From the NCBI RefSeq assembly GCF_037126465.1, contig NW_026999296.1:310001-374000 (forward strand): a DNA stretch of 64,000 nt, in the 5' to 3' direction. This document shows positions 10,623 through 20,381 of this stretch, piece by piece. The notes under the pieces are model-generated. The model did no database searches, was not told the origin of the DNA, and saw nothing but the letters and a program-made list of their open reading frames with translations. Made by a program: the position numbers and the translations under genes. Numbering within the stretch: position 1 is the first letter of the stretch; the number at the start of each line of letters is the position of its first letter. The stretch is from Ornithodoros turicata (taxonomy: Eukaryota; Arthropoda; Arachnida; Ixodida; Argasidae).

Positions 10623-11844
10623 GGCGGGGTGTACCAGATTGAAATCGCGAATGAATCCTGTGAGATCTTTTTCGGAGTGTCGTCCAGGAAGCGTTTGTAT
10701 AGACTAGGTTTTTTGTCGCGCACGGCTAGAAATTTTTCCTCTAGCGCGCCCATGAAAATATTTGCGTACGTTGGTGCCATCTTAGTTCCCATAGCTGTGC
10801 CATTTATTTGTAGATAGTGGCGGCCGTCAAATTCGAAGTTATTATTTTTGAGGATCAAGTTGAGTAGAGTTGGTAATACAGATTGGTCAACCGCGCGATG
10901 GGAGTACTTCAGTACGCCGCCTCCGCTGCTAGCACGCCATCCTCATGTGGGATGTTAGTGTAACCGGAGGTAACGTCTAGCGTTACAAGCAAGCCTGCAT
11001 TGGGTGGTTGGCATTTGCTAAGTAATTCGAGGAAATGGTTGGTGTCCTTAATATATGAGGGTAATCGGGGAGGTATATCTTTAAGGAGGTGGTCAACGAA
11101 GCTAGAAATTTTCTCCGTGGCGGTGCCGATTGAGGAAACTATAGGTCGCCCTGGGTTTCCCGGTTTATGGGTTTTCGGTAGCATGTAGAACCTGCCTGGT
11201 TTAGGGTTGTGGGGGGCTAGAAATTTATATAGGCAGGAGTCGATTATTTCACGCGCTTTTAGGGATTTTAGGGTTTTGGTGATTTCGGCAGCTATCTTAT
11301 TTGTTGGATCACTGTCAAGCGGCTTATAGAACGTGTTACAGCCCAGTTGTCGGAAGCCCTCGTTAAGGTAGTCCTGTTTGTTCATCACTACGATTGCCCC
11401 TTCCTTGTCTGCCCTTTTGATAATGATATCGCCACAGTTCTGTAAGTCGGAGAGGCTGCGCTGCTCAGCTGCTGTTAAATTTGGTTTAGTTTTGCGGTTA
11501 GATGAATTGTTGTATGCGTCAAGTACATCCCTTTGAACAGCCTTGATGTACATATCCAGGGCGTTGTCGCGGTTGGCATCGGGTGTGAAATCAGAAGTTG
11601 GTTTAAAGGGATTCGGATTGGAGTTAGGTTTGGTGAAAAAATATTCTTTTAGGCGCGTATGCCTTGCGAAATTGTCCAAATCAAGATGGAGTTGATGTTC
11701 ATTTAGTTTAGCGTTGTTGGGGCAGAATGACAGACCCCGATTCAGAAGTGAGAATTCTGAGTCGGTGAGGGTGCGGGATGACAAGTTCACAACGTTTTGT
11801 GATACAGTTACACGTTGTTGGACGGAAGAGGCCGCACCATCCAA
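10619..11844 (-). pseudogene. PLE1 reverse transcriptase, N-terminal and palm (broken)
   Basis: The 311-codon frame 10909-11844 carries the PLE RT fingers (DKEGAIVVMNKQDY, GRFYMLPKTHKPGNPGRPIV) and motif A. Motif A reads LVTLDVTSGYTNIPH here and LLATFDVTSVYTNIPH in PLE2, so the aspartate is kept but a hydrophobic residue has become Gly. The frame is lost shortly after. The 79-codon frame 10619-10858 carries motif B ([17 protein letters not shown]) and the catalytic RFLDD, then shifts out of frame. The fragments show RT identity beyond doubt, but no intact enzyme could be made from this copy. Confidence 0.87.
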
Positions 11845-11957
11845 TTCACCATCATGGTCACGTGGAAGTTGGGGCAGTAATATTGAGTAGAGGTGACCGT
11901 TTGTTTATTTACCGAGATACTTTCTGGGAGCGTTTCATTATTATCAGCTAAAATAGG

Positions 11958-12473
11958 TTAGCATACTCCGTCCCTGGCAAGCATTTTGCGTTTAGTTCCC
12001 GATACGAGCTGTTCACGGGACCTGCAAAATTTTGACAATTCTTCTTGATGGGCGTCGGATAATGTGGTCGTATCGTGGATGATTTTCGCTTCCCGAGAAA
12101 GTTCGTTAATGGAGTCATCGCAATGAGAGATTAGTACATCTATGAGCGCAGCAGAGGCATTTTGAACGATGTTATTCCACTGACGGGGAAGTCTATCATC
12201 GAGGGCGAATGTCGGGTTCACTTTAATGGTCAACGCTCTAGGAGTTTTTTCTTGCTCTTTGTAAAGTTTGATTGCGACGCGGTGAGAATTGTAGCGTATT
12301 TTCTTGTCGCATACTTGACGGAGCCTAAAGAACGATTCAGTCTCGGGAGATATGTCGGCGACGTATCTCCCCAGACTGAAGTGGGCTGCAAGTGGACAAT
12401 AGAATCGCTTCAGTGAACGTGTACAAGCAGTCTCATACCTAAGATTTTTGGTTTTCGGCATATCGTTCATCAT
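11958..12473 (-). pseudogene. PLE1 N-terminal region
   Basis: A 171-codon frame immediately upstream of the RT frame and on the same strand. It is basic and helical-looking (for example KKIRYNSHRVAIKLYKEQEK, LSREAKIIHDTTTLSDAHQE). I know no catalytic motif in it; its position and charge fit the variable N-terminal part of PLE proteins. It is separated from the RT frame by about 110 bp with stops, so the junction is either decayed or read through a frameshift. Confidence 0.6.
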
Positions 12474-13104
12474 TTATCTGTGGCTTGTGAGAAGCGGAGG
12501 GATGGAGGAAACAAAAGCAAGTTTTCTGTGCACACGGTAAACGGAATTCAAGGTTCTTTAGCCATTTCAGCTATATGAAGTCCCTGGGAAAGGTTAAGCG
12601 GGTTGGGACGCTTTCATAGATGTGGTTTGTTACATCATGGGTGCATGCTTTCCACACCATGACACTGATTAAAAATGATTATTTTTGTTACACGTTATGA
12701 CTCGCAAGATAAAAACCCTCGAACAGATAACCGACTAAAGCACACATGCCACATACCTCAGAGCTACAACCAATCCCATTGGAAGCCAGTCTGTGGCATC
12801 AATGCTTCAGCAGTTCACGGTACCATTTCATACACTGTTATTCCCATGTTGGTTGCAACGCACACCTTGGTACAAAGAACCTTCTTTTACGTTCATGTGG
12901 AATGATTCTGTTGCAGAATGATAAGTGGGCTATGACCTCGTTTTTGCTATTAGACTGACCACAAGAACACTTGACCGGCACCGAGGATTTGTTCATCTTG
13001 CAGTGTCCTAGCTCACCTGTGGTGAGGACTATGCAGGTCAGTTAGGCAGTTGAATGATCTCTGCTTATGGCAACAAAATTATGTGTTATGCGGAAACAGC
13101 TTAT

Positions 13105-13638
13105 TTAAAGCAGGATGGGGCAAAGGTATGCGCATGCCCCGATGTTTCCTGACGTGACCTGGTACGTTGAAGAGACAAACAACTCACCTAACGAATCTGT
13201 TTCTCTTATCAGTGTGATTTTTCTTCTGTTTTTTTTCTCCCATTTTACAAGTTTATGATCTAGGTACATAATGACCCACTGAAGAGTACAATATAATAAA
13301 TAGTATAAAATTATTAGTGCGAAATAAGTTGAGTGATCGTTTACCCTCGCGCATGAATCACCCAACTCGAACACTATTTGTTTTTCTTGTCCTGATGATG
13401 GCTGTTCTGATGCCTGTCGGCTAGATAAAGCCTTATAAAGACTTATCTCTAACTGCAGTCGGCGTGCGACTTCTTTGTTGTTCGCGACACATTGGAGTCT
13501 GAGAAGCACTCTTGTCCGACCAATCAGATAAAAAAGCAAAGGGACGACAGCAAACGATTCGTTAAGTGGAGCTGTTTCTCTTTTAACGTACCACACTAGG
13601 TAAACACGGACCCATGCACTCACCTTTATCGCGCACAT
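13105..13638 (-). CDS. Hypothetical open frame, probably repeat-derived
   Basis: A 177-codon minus-strand frame. I do not recognise it. Its middle (ANNKEVARRLQLEISLYKAL) looks like ordinary protein, while its C-terminal third lies in the 122-bp sequence duplicated 540 bp away (13779-13900). There the same residues (CARVNDHSTYFALIILYYLL) are reproduced in another short frame. This argues for repeat-derived or chance coding. No splice signals or domain were identified. Confidence 0.15.
   Translation of the reverse strand: MCAIKVSAWVRVYLVWYVKRETAPLNESFAVVPLLFYLIGRTRVLLRLQCVANNKEVARRLQLEISLYKALSSRQASEQPSSGQEKQIVFELGDSCARVNDHSTYFALIILYYLLYCTLQWVIMYLDHKLVKWEKKNRRKITLIRETDSLGELFVSSTYQVTSGNIGACAYLCPILL
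13237..13358. repeat. 122-bp direct repeat, copy 1
   Basis: Matches 13779-13900 almost exactly (GATCTAGGT here, GATCGAGGT there) from CTCCCATTTTACAAG to CTCGCGCATGAAT. The near identity suggests a recent duplication or two copies of a short dispersed repeat. Confidence 0.9.
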
Positions 13639-13778
13639 TTATGACGATTTAGATGTGGTATTTCTATTGTAAAGAATTCCAAGGAGATCGTTTAGCCGCT
13701 GGTAACCTTGTCTGGTGCTATATTGTGTGCTGCCGCGTCGAAACTTCAAATATTTCGAATATTTCAAATTAATAGACA

Positions 13779-13900
13779 CTCCCATTTTACAAGTTTATGA
13801 TCGAGGTACATAATGACCCACTGAAGAGTACAATATAATAAATAGTATAAAATTATTAGTGCGAAATAAGTTGAGTGATCGTTTACCCTCGCGCATGAAT
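13779..13900. repeat. 122-bp direct repeat, copy 2
   Basis: Second copy of the 13237-13358 sequence in the same orientation. The flanks of the two copies differ, which defines the ends of the duplicated block. Confidence 0.9.
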
Positions 13901-14992
13901 ACATGTCCAGCACTTGCTCAACCTTGACGTAGTCCCACGTGGAGCACGTGGTTTTACTCCCATGGTGCATTCTCTATTTTCTCTTTCTTCGGGGACGTCG
14001 AGCTTAACCGTCCTCATGGTTCGTAGTTTTCGTACTACCGAGGGCGCACATGATATCGTTTGACTACAACGCGTTTTCTTTACTGCATCCTACACTTGCA
14101 CGAATATGAATGGAGAATGTCGCGGAGAACTCGCTGAACTTGCACTTCCATTTCCTCCTTATCGTCAGCATCGCGATAGTTGATCATGATATCAAGACCA
14201 TTCATCCTCCCACCAAGACAGCTTCATGACCAAAGCTTGCGCATGCTGTCTTGTCAAAGGAATGCTTCATTAGCCAACACATCGGAACACCGGAGAGGAA
14301 CACGCGGAACCGTGCGAGGAGGACGTGTGAGTTCTTGTCGAACTCTTGTAGCCGCATTTTTTCGCATTTCGGGCACCGTTCCACACACAACCGAAAAAAA
14401 AAAAAGAAAACACCGTCGTCAAGCAGGCTCGTGGAAGATCGTGTCACAGGACCACTTTAATCGAATGTGCATCCCGTTTCATCTGTCCTTCCTTTCGCTC
14501 TTCCTTCCTTCGTTTCTAGGCTGAACTAAGACTAGCACACTGCACTGTGCATCAGGAAAACGCTATTGTCGATGGTAACGCGATCGCGTGCACAAATTGT
14601 TCGTCGTATTAGCGAGGAAGTGTCAGTTTAAGAGCAACGGGCGCGCATTAAAGATTGCTTCGAACGTGATTGTCATACATTCATTTCAGTTGCTTTGTCA
14701 AAGACAAGAGGGAGTACTGCATCAATCAAACACGGTGATATGTATGCCTTAAGGCGATAGCCCGGAGCTCCGGACAGTATTCGGATTGCGACGGCATTCG
14801 ATTATTTTCCACACGTACGTTATTCACATAAAATAGAAAGGTTCCCTGTTTTACAGAACACGAATAAAATACGTCGTACTAAGGTGTTATAAGCTAGTAG
14901 TTTGGTCGCCATCGGATAAGTTTTTAAGGATCGCTTTAGATACCCTTAACTTCTCTAAGGCTTTGGAAGTAATTGACTCAATGTGATCTGAC

Positions 14993-15150
14993 CACCCGAG
15001 GCGCCACAATGTGCTAAAAGTCGAGTGTAATGGGGGTGGGCGGTATGGGTCTTATCAAAGTACTTCAGTTTCACGAAAGTGTTCAAGGCCTTCCACGTAC
15101 CCGTCTAGCCCCGTTGCACTCGACTCTCAGTACATTGTGCCGCCTGGGAC
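14993..15150. mobile_element. Hairpin MITE, degraded copy
   Basis: A diverged copy of the MITE at 17282-17440. It has the same arms (CACAATGTGCTAAAAGTCGAG and CTCGACTCTCAGTACATTGTG) and a similar centre (CTTATCAA..GTTCAAGGCCTTCCACGTACCCGTC). Arm pairing is reduced by substitutions. It lies beside the dead LINE fragment. Confidence 0.7.
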
Positions 15151-15159
15151 GTCAGCTTA

Positions 15160-15965
15160 TATTTAAATATAACCCCTAATTATTTTAACGAACGCACTAG
15201 TTTCACATTTTGCCCACACATTTTCTAGTCAAATACCATCAGAGTATTGCGGTTGGAAAAAGTCATGGTAACACATTTGTCAATATTAAAGAGTTTTAGC
15301 AGACCGTTGATAACGTGGCTAGCGACTCACCGTATCAACCGGAACCAATTAGTGGATAAGATTCTGAGTCACGCACGAGTGCCATTGGTTCCGATAGAGA
15401 TGATAACTTTATCAACGGTATACTAAAACTCACTATTAATTTCCATGTCCCAGTTGCGGCACCAATTAATTATCCTATTTAATGATTCCTGGAGAAGGAC
15501 CTGGTCATTTGCCGATGTGGCTTCGCTATAAATGACCCAGTTGTGGGCATATCAACGTATCTTTGGTGGTACTTCCTTTACAATATCATCAATAAACAGT
15601 ATAAACAACAGTGGACACGGCACTGATCCCTGGGGTACCCCCGACGTTGCAGGAACTTCTGTAGACAAACAATGATTGGACAAAATTATCTGTGTACATC
15701 CGGATAAGTAACAATTCACCTAGTTGTGTTATTATTATTTATCAAACTGTTTCGTTTCAAAAGAAGCTTCTGTGCCAAACTTTATTAAACGCCTTACGCA
15801 TGTCTATAAAGATAAAATCATATTGGTTATTAGCGTTAATGCGAGATAGAAGGCTGAACACAAACGCAATCAACTGGGTAGTATTTGAATATCCTCGCCT
15901 AAAACCGTACTCATGATTAGACAAAAGCGTGCTATATTCCAAAACAAACCACGCCCATTGATTAA
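15160..15965 (-). pseudogene. Non-LTR retrotransposon RT fragment (CR1/Jockey-like)
   Basis: Minus-strand translation gives RT landmarks in order: YGFRRGYSNTTQLI (15940-15870), FIDMRKAFNKVWH in the motif A position, TSGVPQGSVPCPLLFILFIDD (about 15660-15590) in the motif B region, then a decayed catalytic box read as YAHNWVIYSEA where YADD is expected. The post-catalytic stretch NRIINWCRNWDMEIN follows, and further on a relic of the KYLGV motif near 15170. In-frame stops and lost catalytic aspartates show it is dead. It appears 5' truncated, as is common for LINEs. Confidence 0.8.
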
Positions 15966-17281
15966 TCTTAAAACCATACGAAAAGCACTTTTCTTTGATT
16001 TAATAAAGGTGTTACTCGTTGCCGTTCCGGCTGTATGTGCTCCCGGTAAAGGACACTATAGGGCGTGCTACTAATACCGTAAAACTGGAAATTTTTGGGA
16101 CGACTTAATTTCAAAGAATTTAACGATCGAACTCTTTTACAACGTAATATAATAGCGGGAATGTAAAAGAATAACCACTGGAACTCGCGAAGAAATGAGC
16201 CCCACAAATAGAGACCTACTCATTAACTGTCTGCGTTTCAGAAATTCGTTCTTCTCAAATATTTCTATAATTGAAACCGACACTTCAACATCAATAGTTT
16301 ATGCGCATATTGTATCACTTCGGATTGTAGGCTTGAGGGGAGGAGGTTGAAGCGAATAAAGGGCGAGCGAAGGAAATTCACTGCATGATTATGATATTCA
16401 CTTCGGGGGCGACCGCTTAACCCCCATTGATGTCGTTCTCGCGGGATTGGAGTTCATGGCAAGCCTATACATAAGCCTGGCTGGATGTAGAGGGTTGATT
16501 GCACTGCCGCCAGTGTCATCAAGCCCAGAACCCGCGATTTCCGCTTCCGTCCGCTTCCACAGGGGTTCGCGAAGTTACCATCTAACGAACCCACTCCAGA
16601 AACTCGCTCCCACACGAATAGACGAATTCAGAAAAGTGCTCTTTGCTCTCAGTGCTCTCTGCGCACGTATTGCATCCTGGGCGCTTGCTGAGCAGAGAAA
16701 CGAAGAATAATCTTTCACATTTCGCTTTCGCTGACCTTGACGCATCGTGGGCAATGGACCGGTAGGGAAGAAATTGGAACAATTTGGAGGTCACCCGTTT
16801 CTTTGGTATTAGTAAACTCCCACAGTTCAAGGCGACGCTAAGCACTCTGGGGTTTTCGGAACTCGTCTATTCGTGAGTCCTTGAGACTGCGAAATCAACC
16901 AGTTTTGCAGTACTAGGGAGTTTTAGTGAATAATCGTCAATCAAATGATGTGTTAACCCTTTCGCCAGGGCTCAACGAGAAGATGTTCCGTCTACCCAGT
17001 GGTCACAAACGACACCGTTCGCGAACCGCTTGGCCGAAAACGATTAATTAAAATTCCCTATAAGCTCTCACACAGGGTACACAACCCGTCACATAGGTAC
17101 GCAAACCGGCATATTGATCGTTTACCGTGCTGCTGCATGTAACTAGGTGCGGCACATTCTAGGGGCTAGAGTACGCTACAGTGTATCCCTTAAAATGCGC
17201 GGAATGTCCTGCCGTTTAGTGCAGCTGGCAAAACGATGCAATAAAGTGTCTCTTATTAGATAAGAGCGAACTGTTACTTCC
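15966..17281. other. No recognised gene
   Basis: Short open frames only. The largest pair (16447-16710 plus, 16582-16845 minus) overlap and carry no domain I recognise. Confidence 0.45.
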
Positions 17282-17440
17282 TACCCAAGCAGCACAATGT
17301 ACTGAAAGTCGAGTGCAATAGGGGTGGACGGCATGTGTCTTATCAATGTTCTTTAGTTTCTCGAGTCTGTTCAAGGCCTTCCACCTACCCGTCCACCCCT
17401 ATTGCACTCGACTTTCAGTACATTTTGCTGCTTGGGTAGT
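17282..17440. mobile_element. Hairpin MITE, well-preserved copy
   Basis: A 159-bp element whose roughly 50-bp ends are near-perfect inverted repeats (CTACCCAAGCAGCACAATGT at the left, its complement ACATTTTGCTGCTTGGGTAG at the right). The inner arms include CGAGTGCAATAGGGGTGGAC. The loop is about 55 bp and there is no coding capacity. The structure is that of a foldback MITE moved in trans. A second copy lies 2.3 kb upstream. Confidence 0.85.
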
Positions 17441-18054
17441 CAACCACACTATCGGTATCCTGATAAAGGTGTACGCCGTAAGGAACTTATGAAATCGCTC
17501 TGCAATCTACTCTTCATATGAAGCAGCTCGCTTCCAAGGGCTTGCTATCACACAGTAACATGAAGTGGTGTGAGCCTTTGTGACTTATTCGTAAAAAAGC
17601 GGGTACTACCCAACGGTCACTTGTGCAGTCGTTGGTTACGTCAACTTACTGTTGTCCTGACAGGAAGTGGACTTTCAGAGGTGAGTCATTCGGAGCACGC
17701 CATAAGTGAATTATTTCGTCTCCAATCTTGCAATATATATTGAGCATCCGCTTTGCATATGCTTATGTGTTTAAAGATGGTGTAAATGCAGGAGATAGTA
17801 ACGTTTATGTGATAAATAGGCAGAGAGGCATGCAGAGCCGTTGAAACAATTTAAAATTACTTTTCGGGGTCCATACGGATTCTATCATCTCTTCGCGATA
17901 TGAAAGATTCTTTCATCCTCAGACTAATAAAAAAATGAAGACACGAGATTCATCCGTTGCGCCGATTGTAATTAAAACATGAATAAAGGTGCCGGTTTGG
18001 AGGTTCCTCTTTGCTTCCTCCGAATCGGCGCAAAATGGCAAGGGTAGTGCATGC
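17441..18054. other. No recognised gene
   Basis: No feature recognised on either strand. Confidence 0.4.
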
Positions 18055-18490
18055 AAGTAGGGGATAAGTCGAATTATCCCCTTTTTAGTATTTTTGTCGC
18101 AATGACATCTACGTACCAGTATGTACCTTGTAAATAAAATTTAGGACCATTATTACAATTTACTGACACGCTACAGGAACGTATGAAACGGGAAATGCAT
18201 GCGTGGCAATGGGATGGACAGCCAGATGAAAGGTTTTCCGGAAATATCGGTAAATTGTTCTTCCATATCACTCAGTGCAGAAAAAATCTGCGAGTCTCAG
18301 AATTGAGCCTCTGTATATAATAGGATGATAAGTCGACTTATCCCCTTTTGTGTACTTTCATTGCAATGACATCTGCATAACGGTATGTCTGCAAAAGAAA
18401 ATTTAGGGCCGTGTTACAATTAATTGAGCCGCTACGGGACGACAAGGAATGGGAAATGCATGCGTGGCAATGGGATGGACAGCCAGATCA
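18055..18490. repeat. GGGGATAAGTCGA repeat family, tandem pair
   Basis: Two direct copies (about 18059-18225 and 18325-18490) share GGATAAGTCGA, TTGCAATGACATCT, AAATTTAGG, and GAAATGCATGCGTGGCAATG followed by GGATGGACAGCCAGAT. Between them is TTCCGGAAATAT..CTCAGAATTGAGCCTCTG. The reverse complement of this arrangement recurs at 61760-61995. No coding capacity; probably a non-autonomous DNA element. Confidence 0.65.
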
Positions 18491-18840
18491 GGCCCCTTTT
18501 CTACGCATGCATACAAATGGTGTAGCTTAAATTTTGCTACGATGCGGAAATGAACTTCTGCTTCCACTCGAAAAACATGTTCTTCCTACCTCACGTGGCC
18601 GTGTCAGCAGTGCTAGTCAGCGTTGTAATCGGAAAAACGTGCGCACTGTGCTAATAAGTCATATTTTGCTGGCAATGCAGAACGTTATTTTCAAGATTGT
18701 GCTCATTTAGCAACACGATAATCACGATCTAGGCTACTCCACTGCACAAAGGTAACTGGCCATCCTGCCGTCACCATGAAAGTCCGACCCGTGAAAACTT
18801 TTTTCTGCACGAAAACCCTGCGCGTGCGTTGTTATATTGA

Positions 18841-19080
18841 AAAAGGGGATATGTCATGCTCCTGGATTTCGTTCAATTTCTGCTAAATCACATACACAGA
18901 AATGATGGGAATGGGACATACATGTAGAGTAGACACATGCATATGTGTTACACATATTGCATTTGCATTATTCGTGGAAACTTATCTGCAATTACTTTAC
19001 TAAATATTCACTCGCAGTTTTCTCGGTTTGGAATTTTTCGACTTATCCCCTTACTACATACTGAGGCTCAACTATGAAAG
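18841..19080. repeat. GGGGATAAGTCGA repeat family, second type
   Basis: From GATATGTCATGCTCCTGGAT to CGACTTATCCCCTTACTACATACTGAGGCTCAA. The inverted counterpart lies at about 58025-58260, with the same landmarks (GAGCATGACATA, ACATGATTGT, CATATGCAAAATGTG, AAGGGGATAAGTTGAAAAA) in reverse order. Confidence 0.6.
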
Positions 19081-19655
19081 CACGCAAATTGTGCGAGCTG
19101 CCCCTTTCCGAATTTCGTTGTCCAAACAACCAGGGATCGGAACCGGTATTTTTTAGAGCCCCTCTCCAAAAAGAAAAAAAGAAACGCGGTCAGCGGTAGG
19201 GACGTTTACAGGGATTGGAACCGTTACTTTTATCGGTCCTGGTTTAACGGGTACTTCGGCAGTAATTTTGCTCCATGAAAGCGAGCATACCCTCCCCGCA
19301 CACGGTTGTAAGAGCAGGATAGAACAGTTTCAGGTAAAAACACAAGACAAGTAATAAACGCATTCATTACTTACATATTATTTTACTGCATTGTACTCTC
19401 GTGGCCATCGTTGGCTCCGAAAAAAAAAAGCGAAGCATGCGAAATGAAAGTTAAAAGTTAGCATGTTTATATAATTAGTGAGCAAATGAGCCGCTCGCTA
19501 CTGAGTTCATGGTCGATGTCCCAGGAATCTCTACCAAACTACATTTATTCGATGGCGCCTCCTGTTCACGAATTATTCAGCCGGGGGATTTTCGTGTCCC
19601 AGAAAACGTGTCATTGAATTATAATTAAAAAAAACACACACACCACCTTGTTGGA
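19081..19655. other. No gene; short repeated GGGAT(C/T)GGAACCG motif
   Basis: CAGGGATCGGAACCGGTATT (19133) and CAGGGATTGGAACCGTTACT (19211) are two direct copies of one motif. It could be the terminal region of a transposon, but I find no inverted partner or duplicated target. Otherwise nothing is recognised. Confidence 0.3.
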
Positions 19656-19990
19656 ACTGAAAATTTGCGAACCCAGTGCAAAGCCAGTCGAGTGTATAAG
19701 GGAGAAAAAAATTAGCAGGACCTCTTTGGCTGCACGTATAGCATATGTGTATATATATGTTTGTAACTCAAACGTCGCCATGCCAGCACTGGACAGCTGT
19801 TTCGGCCTTATTGGGCCTCATCAGCAGTACGCAGGCAGGTAACGTTTGAGCGGATGGCGTCAGAAGGTCACATAACACGTGATTCCTCCTGTGAGGGTGA
19901 GGTAAATCACCACTGAAACTCCAGTGCAAAGCCAGTGAAGTATACTAGGCTACAAAATAACCGGAGCTCTTTGGCTGCACGTAAAGCTTT
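19656..19990 (-). mobile_element. Solitary family A' retrozyme-like unit
   Basis: About 1.3 copies of the 235-bp unit of the array at 20379-21862, in the same orientation: GCAAAGCCAGT, the pyrimidine-rich block, CTGCACGTATAGCATATG, then the ribozyme and the downstream half with CACGTGATTCCTCC. It differs from the array in having the intact ribozyme core, so it may represent the active ancestor of the array. Confidence 0.7.
19781..19838 (-). ncRNA. Type I hammerhead ribozyme, family A' with intact core
   Basis: Minus strand: CTGATGA (19824-19818), stem II GGCC-CAATAA-GGCC (19817-19804), GAAA (19803-19800), CAGCTGTC (19799-19792) with cleavage expected after the C at 19792. Inner stem I pairs TACTG with CAGTG (one G-U). 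An outer TGCC/GGCA helix lies across an internal loop. Stem III is the self-complementary ACAGCTGT. All invariant core residues are present. Confidence 0.85.
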
Positions 19991-20039
19991 ACGGACAGGA
20001 TAGGAAAGCCGCTTCTTTGAAGATGCGCAATAAACCAAA

Positions 20040-20341
20040 TAAAGAAAAAAAAAGACGTTCCTTCACGAATTTTTTGCGGACGATCTATCGAACGGATTTT
20101 TGTTCTGAAAACGGCTTTGGTATCTGGTGACCGAAGAGATCAGATGTTCTCATTGGAGCAACTTCGTAGCTGTTATAATTAAAAAGTTAATTATTGAAAG
20201 TTAATTAAGACATTGCCTTAGGAGTCTGTTAATGCCCCCCTAGGCAGTGCCCTTCAGCATATGCTATATTACAATTGATTTCATCTCGGAAAAAGTGATT
20301 GATATATTTTTAAAAATCTGTTCACACTTAACGTGGACACC

Positions 20342-20344
<3 letters not shown>
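20040..20344. mobile_element. DNA transposon end, CCCTGTATA-ended family, copy 1
   Basis: A non-coding stretch ending GTGGACACCCTG directly at the (TA)n tract. The interior (GTTCCTTCACGAATTTTTTG, CGATCTATCG, TAACTTTTTAATTATAAC, AGCATATGCTATATTACAAT) recurs in reverse complement at 55780-55950, where the other end reads GGGACACCCTGTATAC. Ends of this kind next to TA suggest a Tc1/mariner-type non-autonomous element; no transposase frame was seen. Confidence 0.55.

Positions 20345-20378
<34 letters not shown>
20345..20378. repeat. (TA)n tract at edge of A' array
   Basis: A pure TA run. On the right it passes into the A' unit at TATAAGGAAAAA, the unit position homologous to the 53220 junction of family A. 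Confidence 0.95.

Positions 20379-20381
<3 letters not shown>

Larger units (their letters stand above)
9168..12520 (-). mobile_element. PLE1, decayed Penelope-like element
   Basis: Minus-strand PLE with its coding parts in the canonical order: an N-terminal region, PLE reverse transcriptase, a linker with Cys/His motifs, and a GIY-YIG endonuclease. The 3' side (9168-9620) is non-coding and holds a decayed hammerhead motif on the same strand (9301-9340), as expected for a PLE terminal repeat. The (TA)n tract at 9133-9167 marks the 3' end. No matching terminal repeat was found near 12.5 kb, so the 5' boundary is approximate. The reading frame is broken in at least four places, so the copy is dead unless the breaks are assembly errors. 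Confidence 0.85.
12521..14880. other. No recognised gene; one 122-bp direct duplication
   Basis: Unrecognised DNA, apart from a 122-bp direct repeat listed separately and a 177-codon open frame. Confidence 0.4.

Noticed and set aside
12040..12110. Hammerhead-like TTGATGGGCG within PLE1
   Set aside because: No GAAA partner or stem II follows, and the sequence is part of the coding region.
16447..16845. Overlapping 87-codon frames as a gene pair
   Set aside because: They are complementary-strand frames of the same stretch with no recognised motif.
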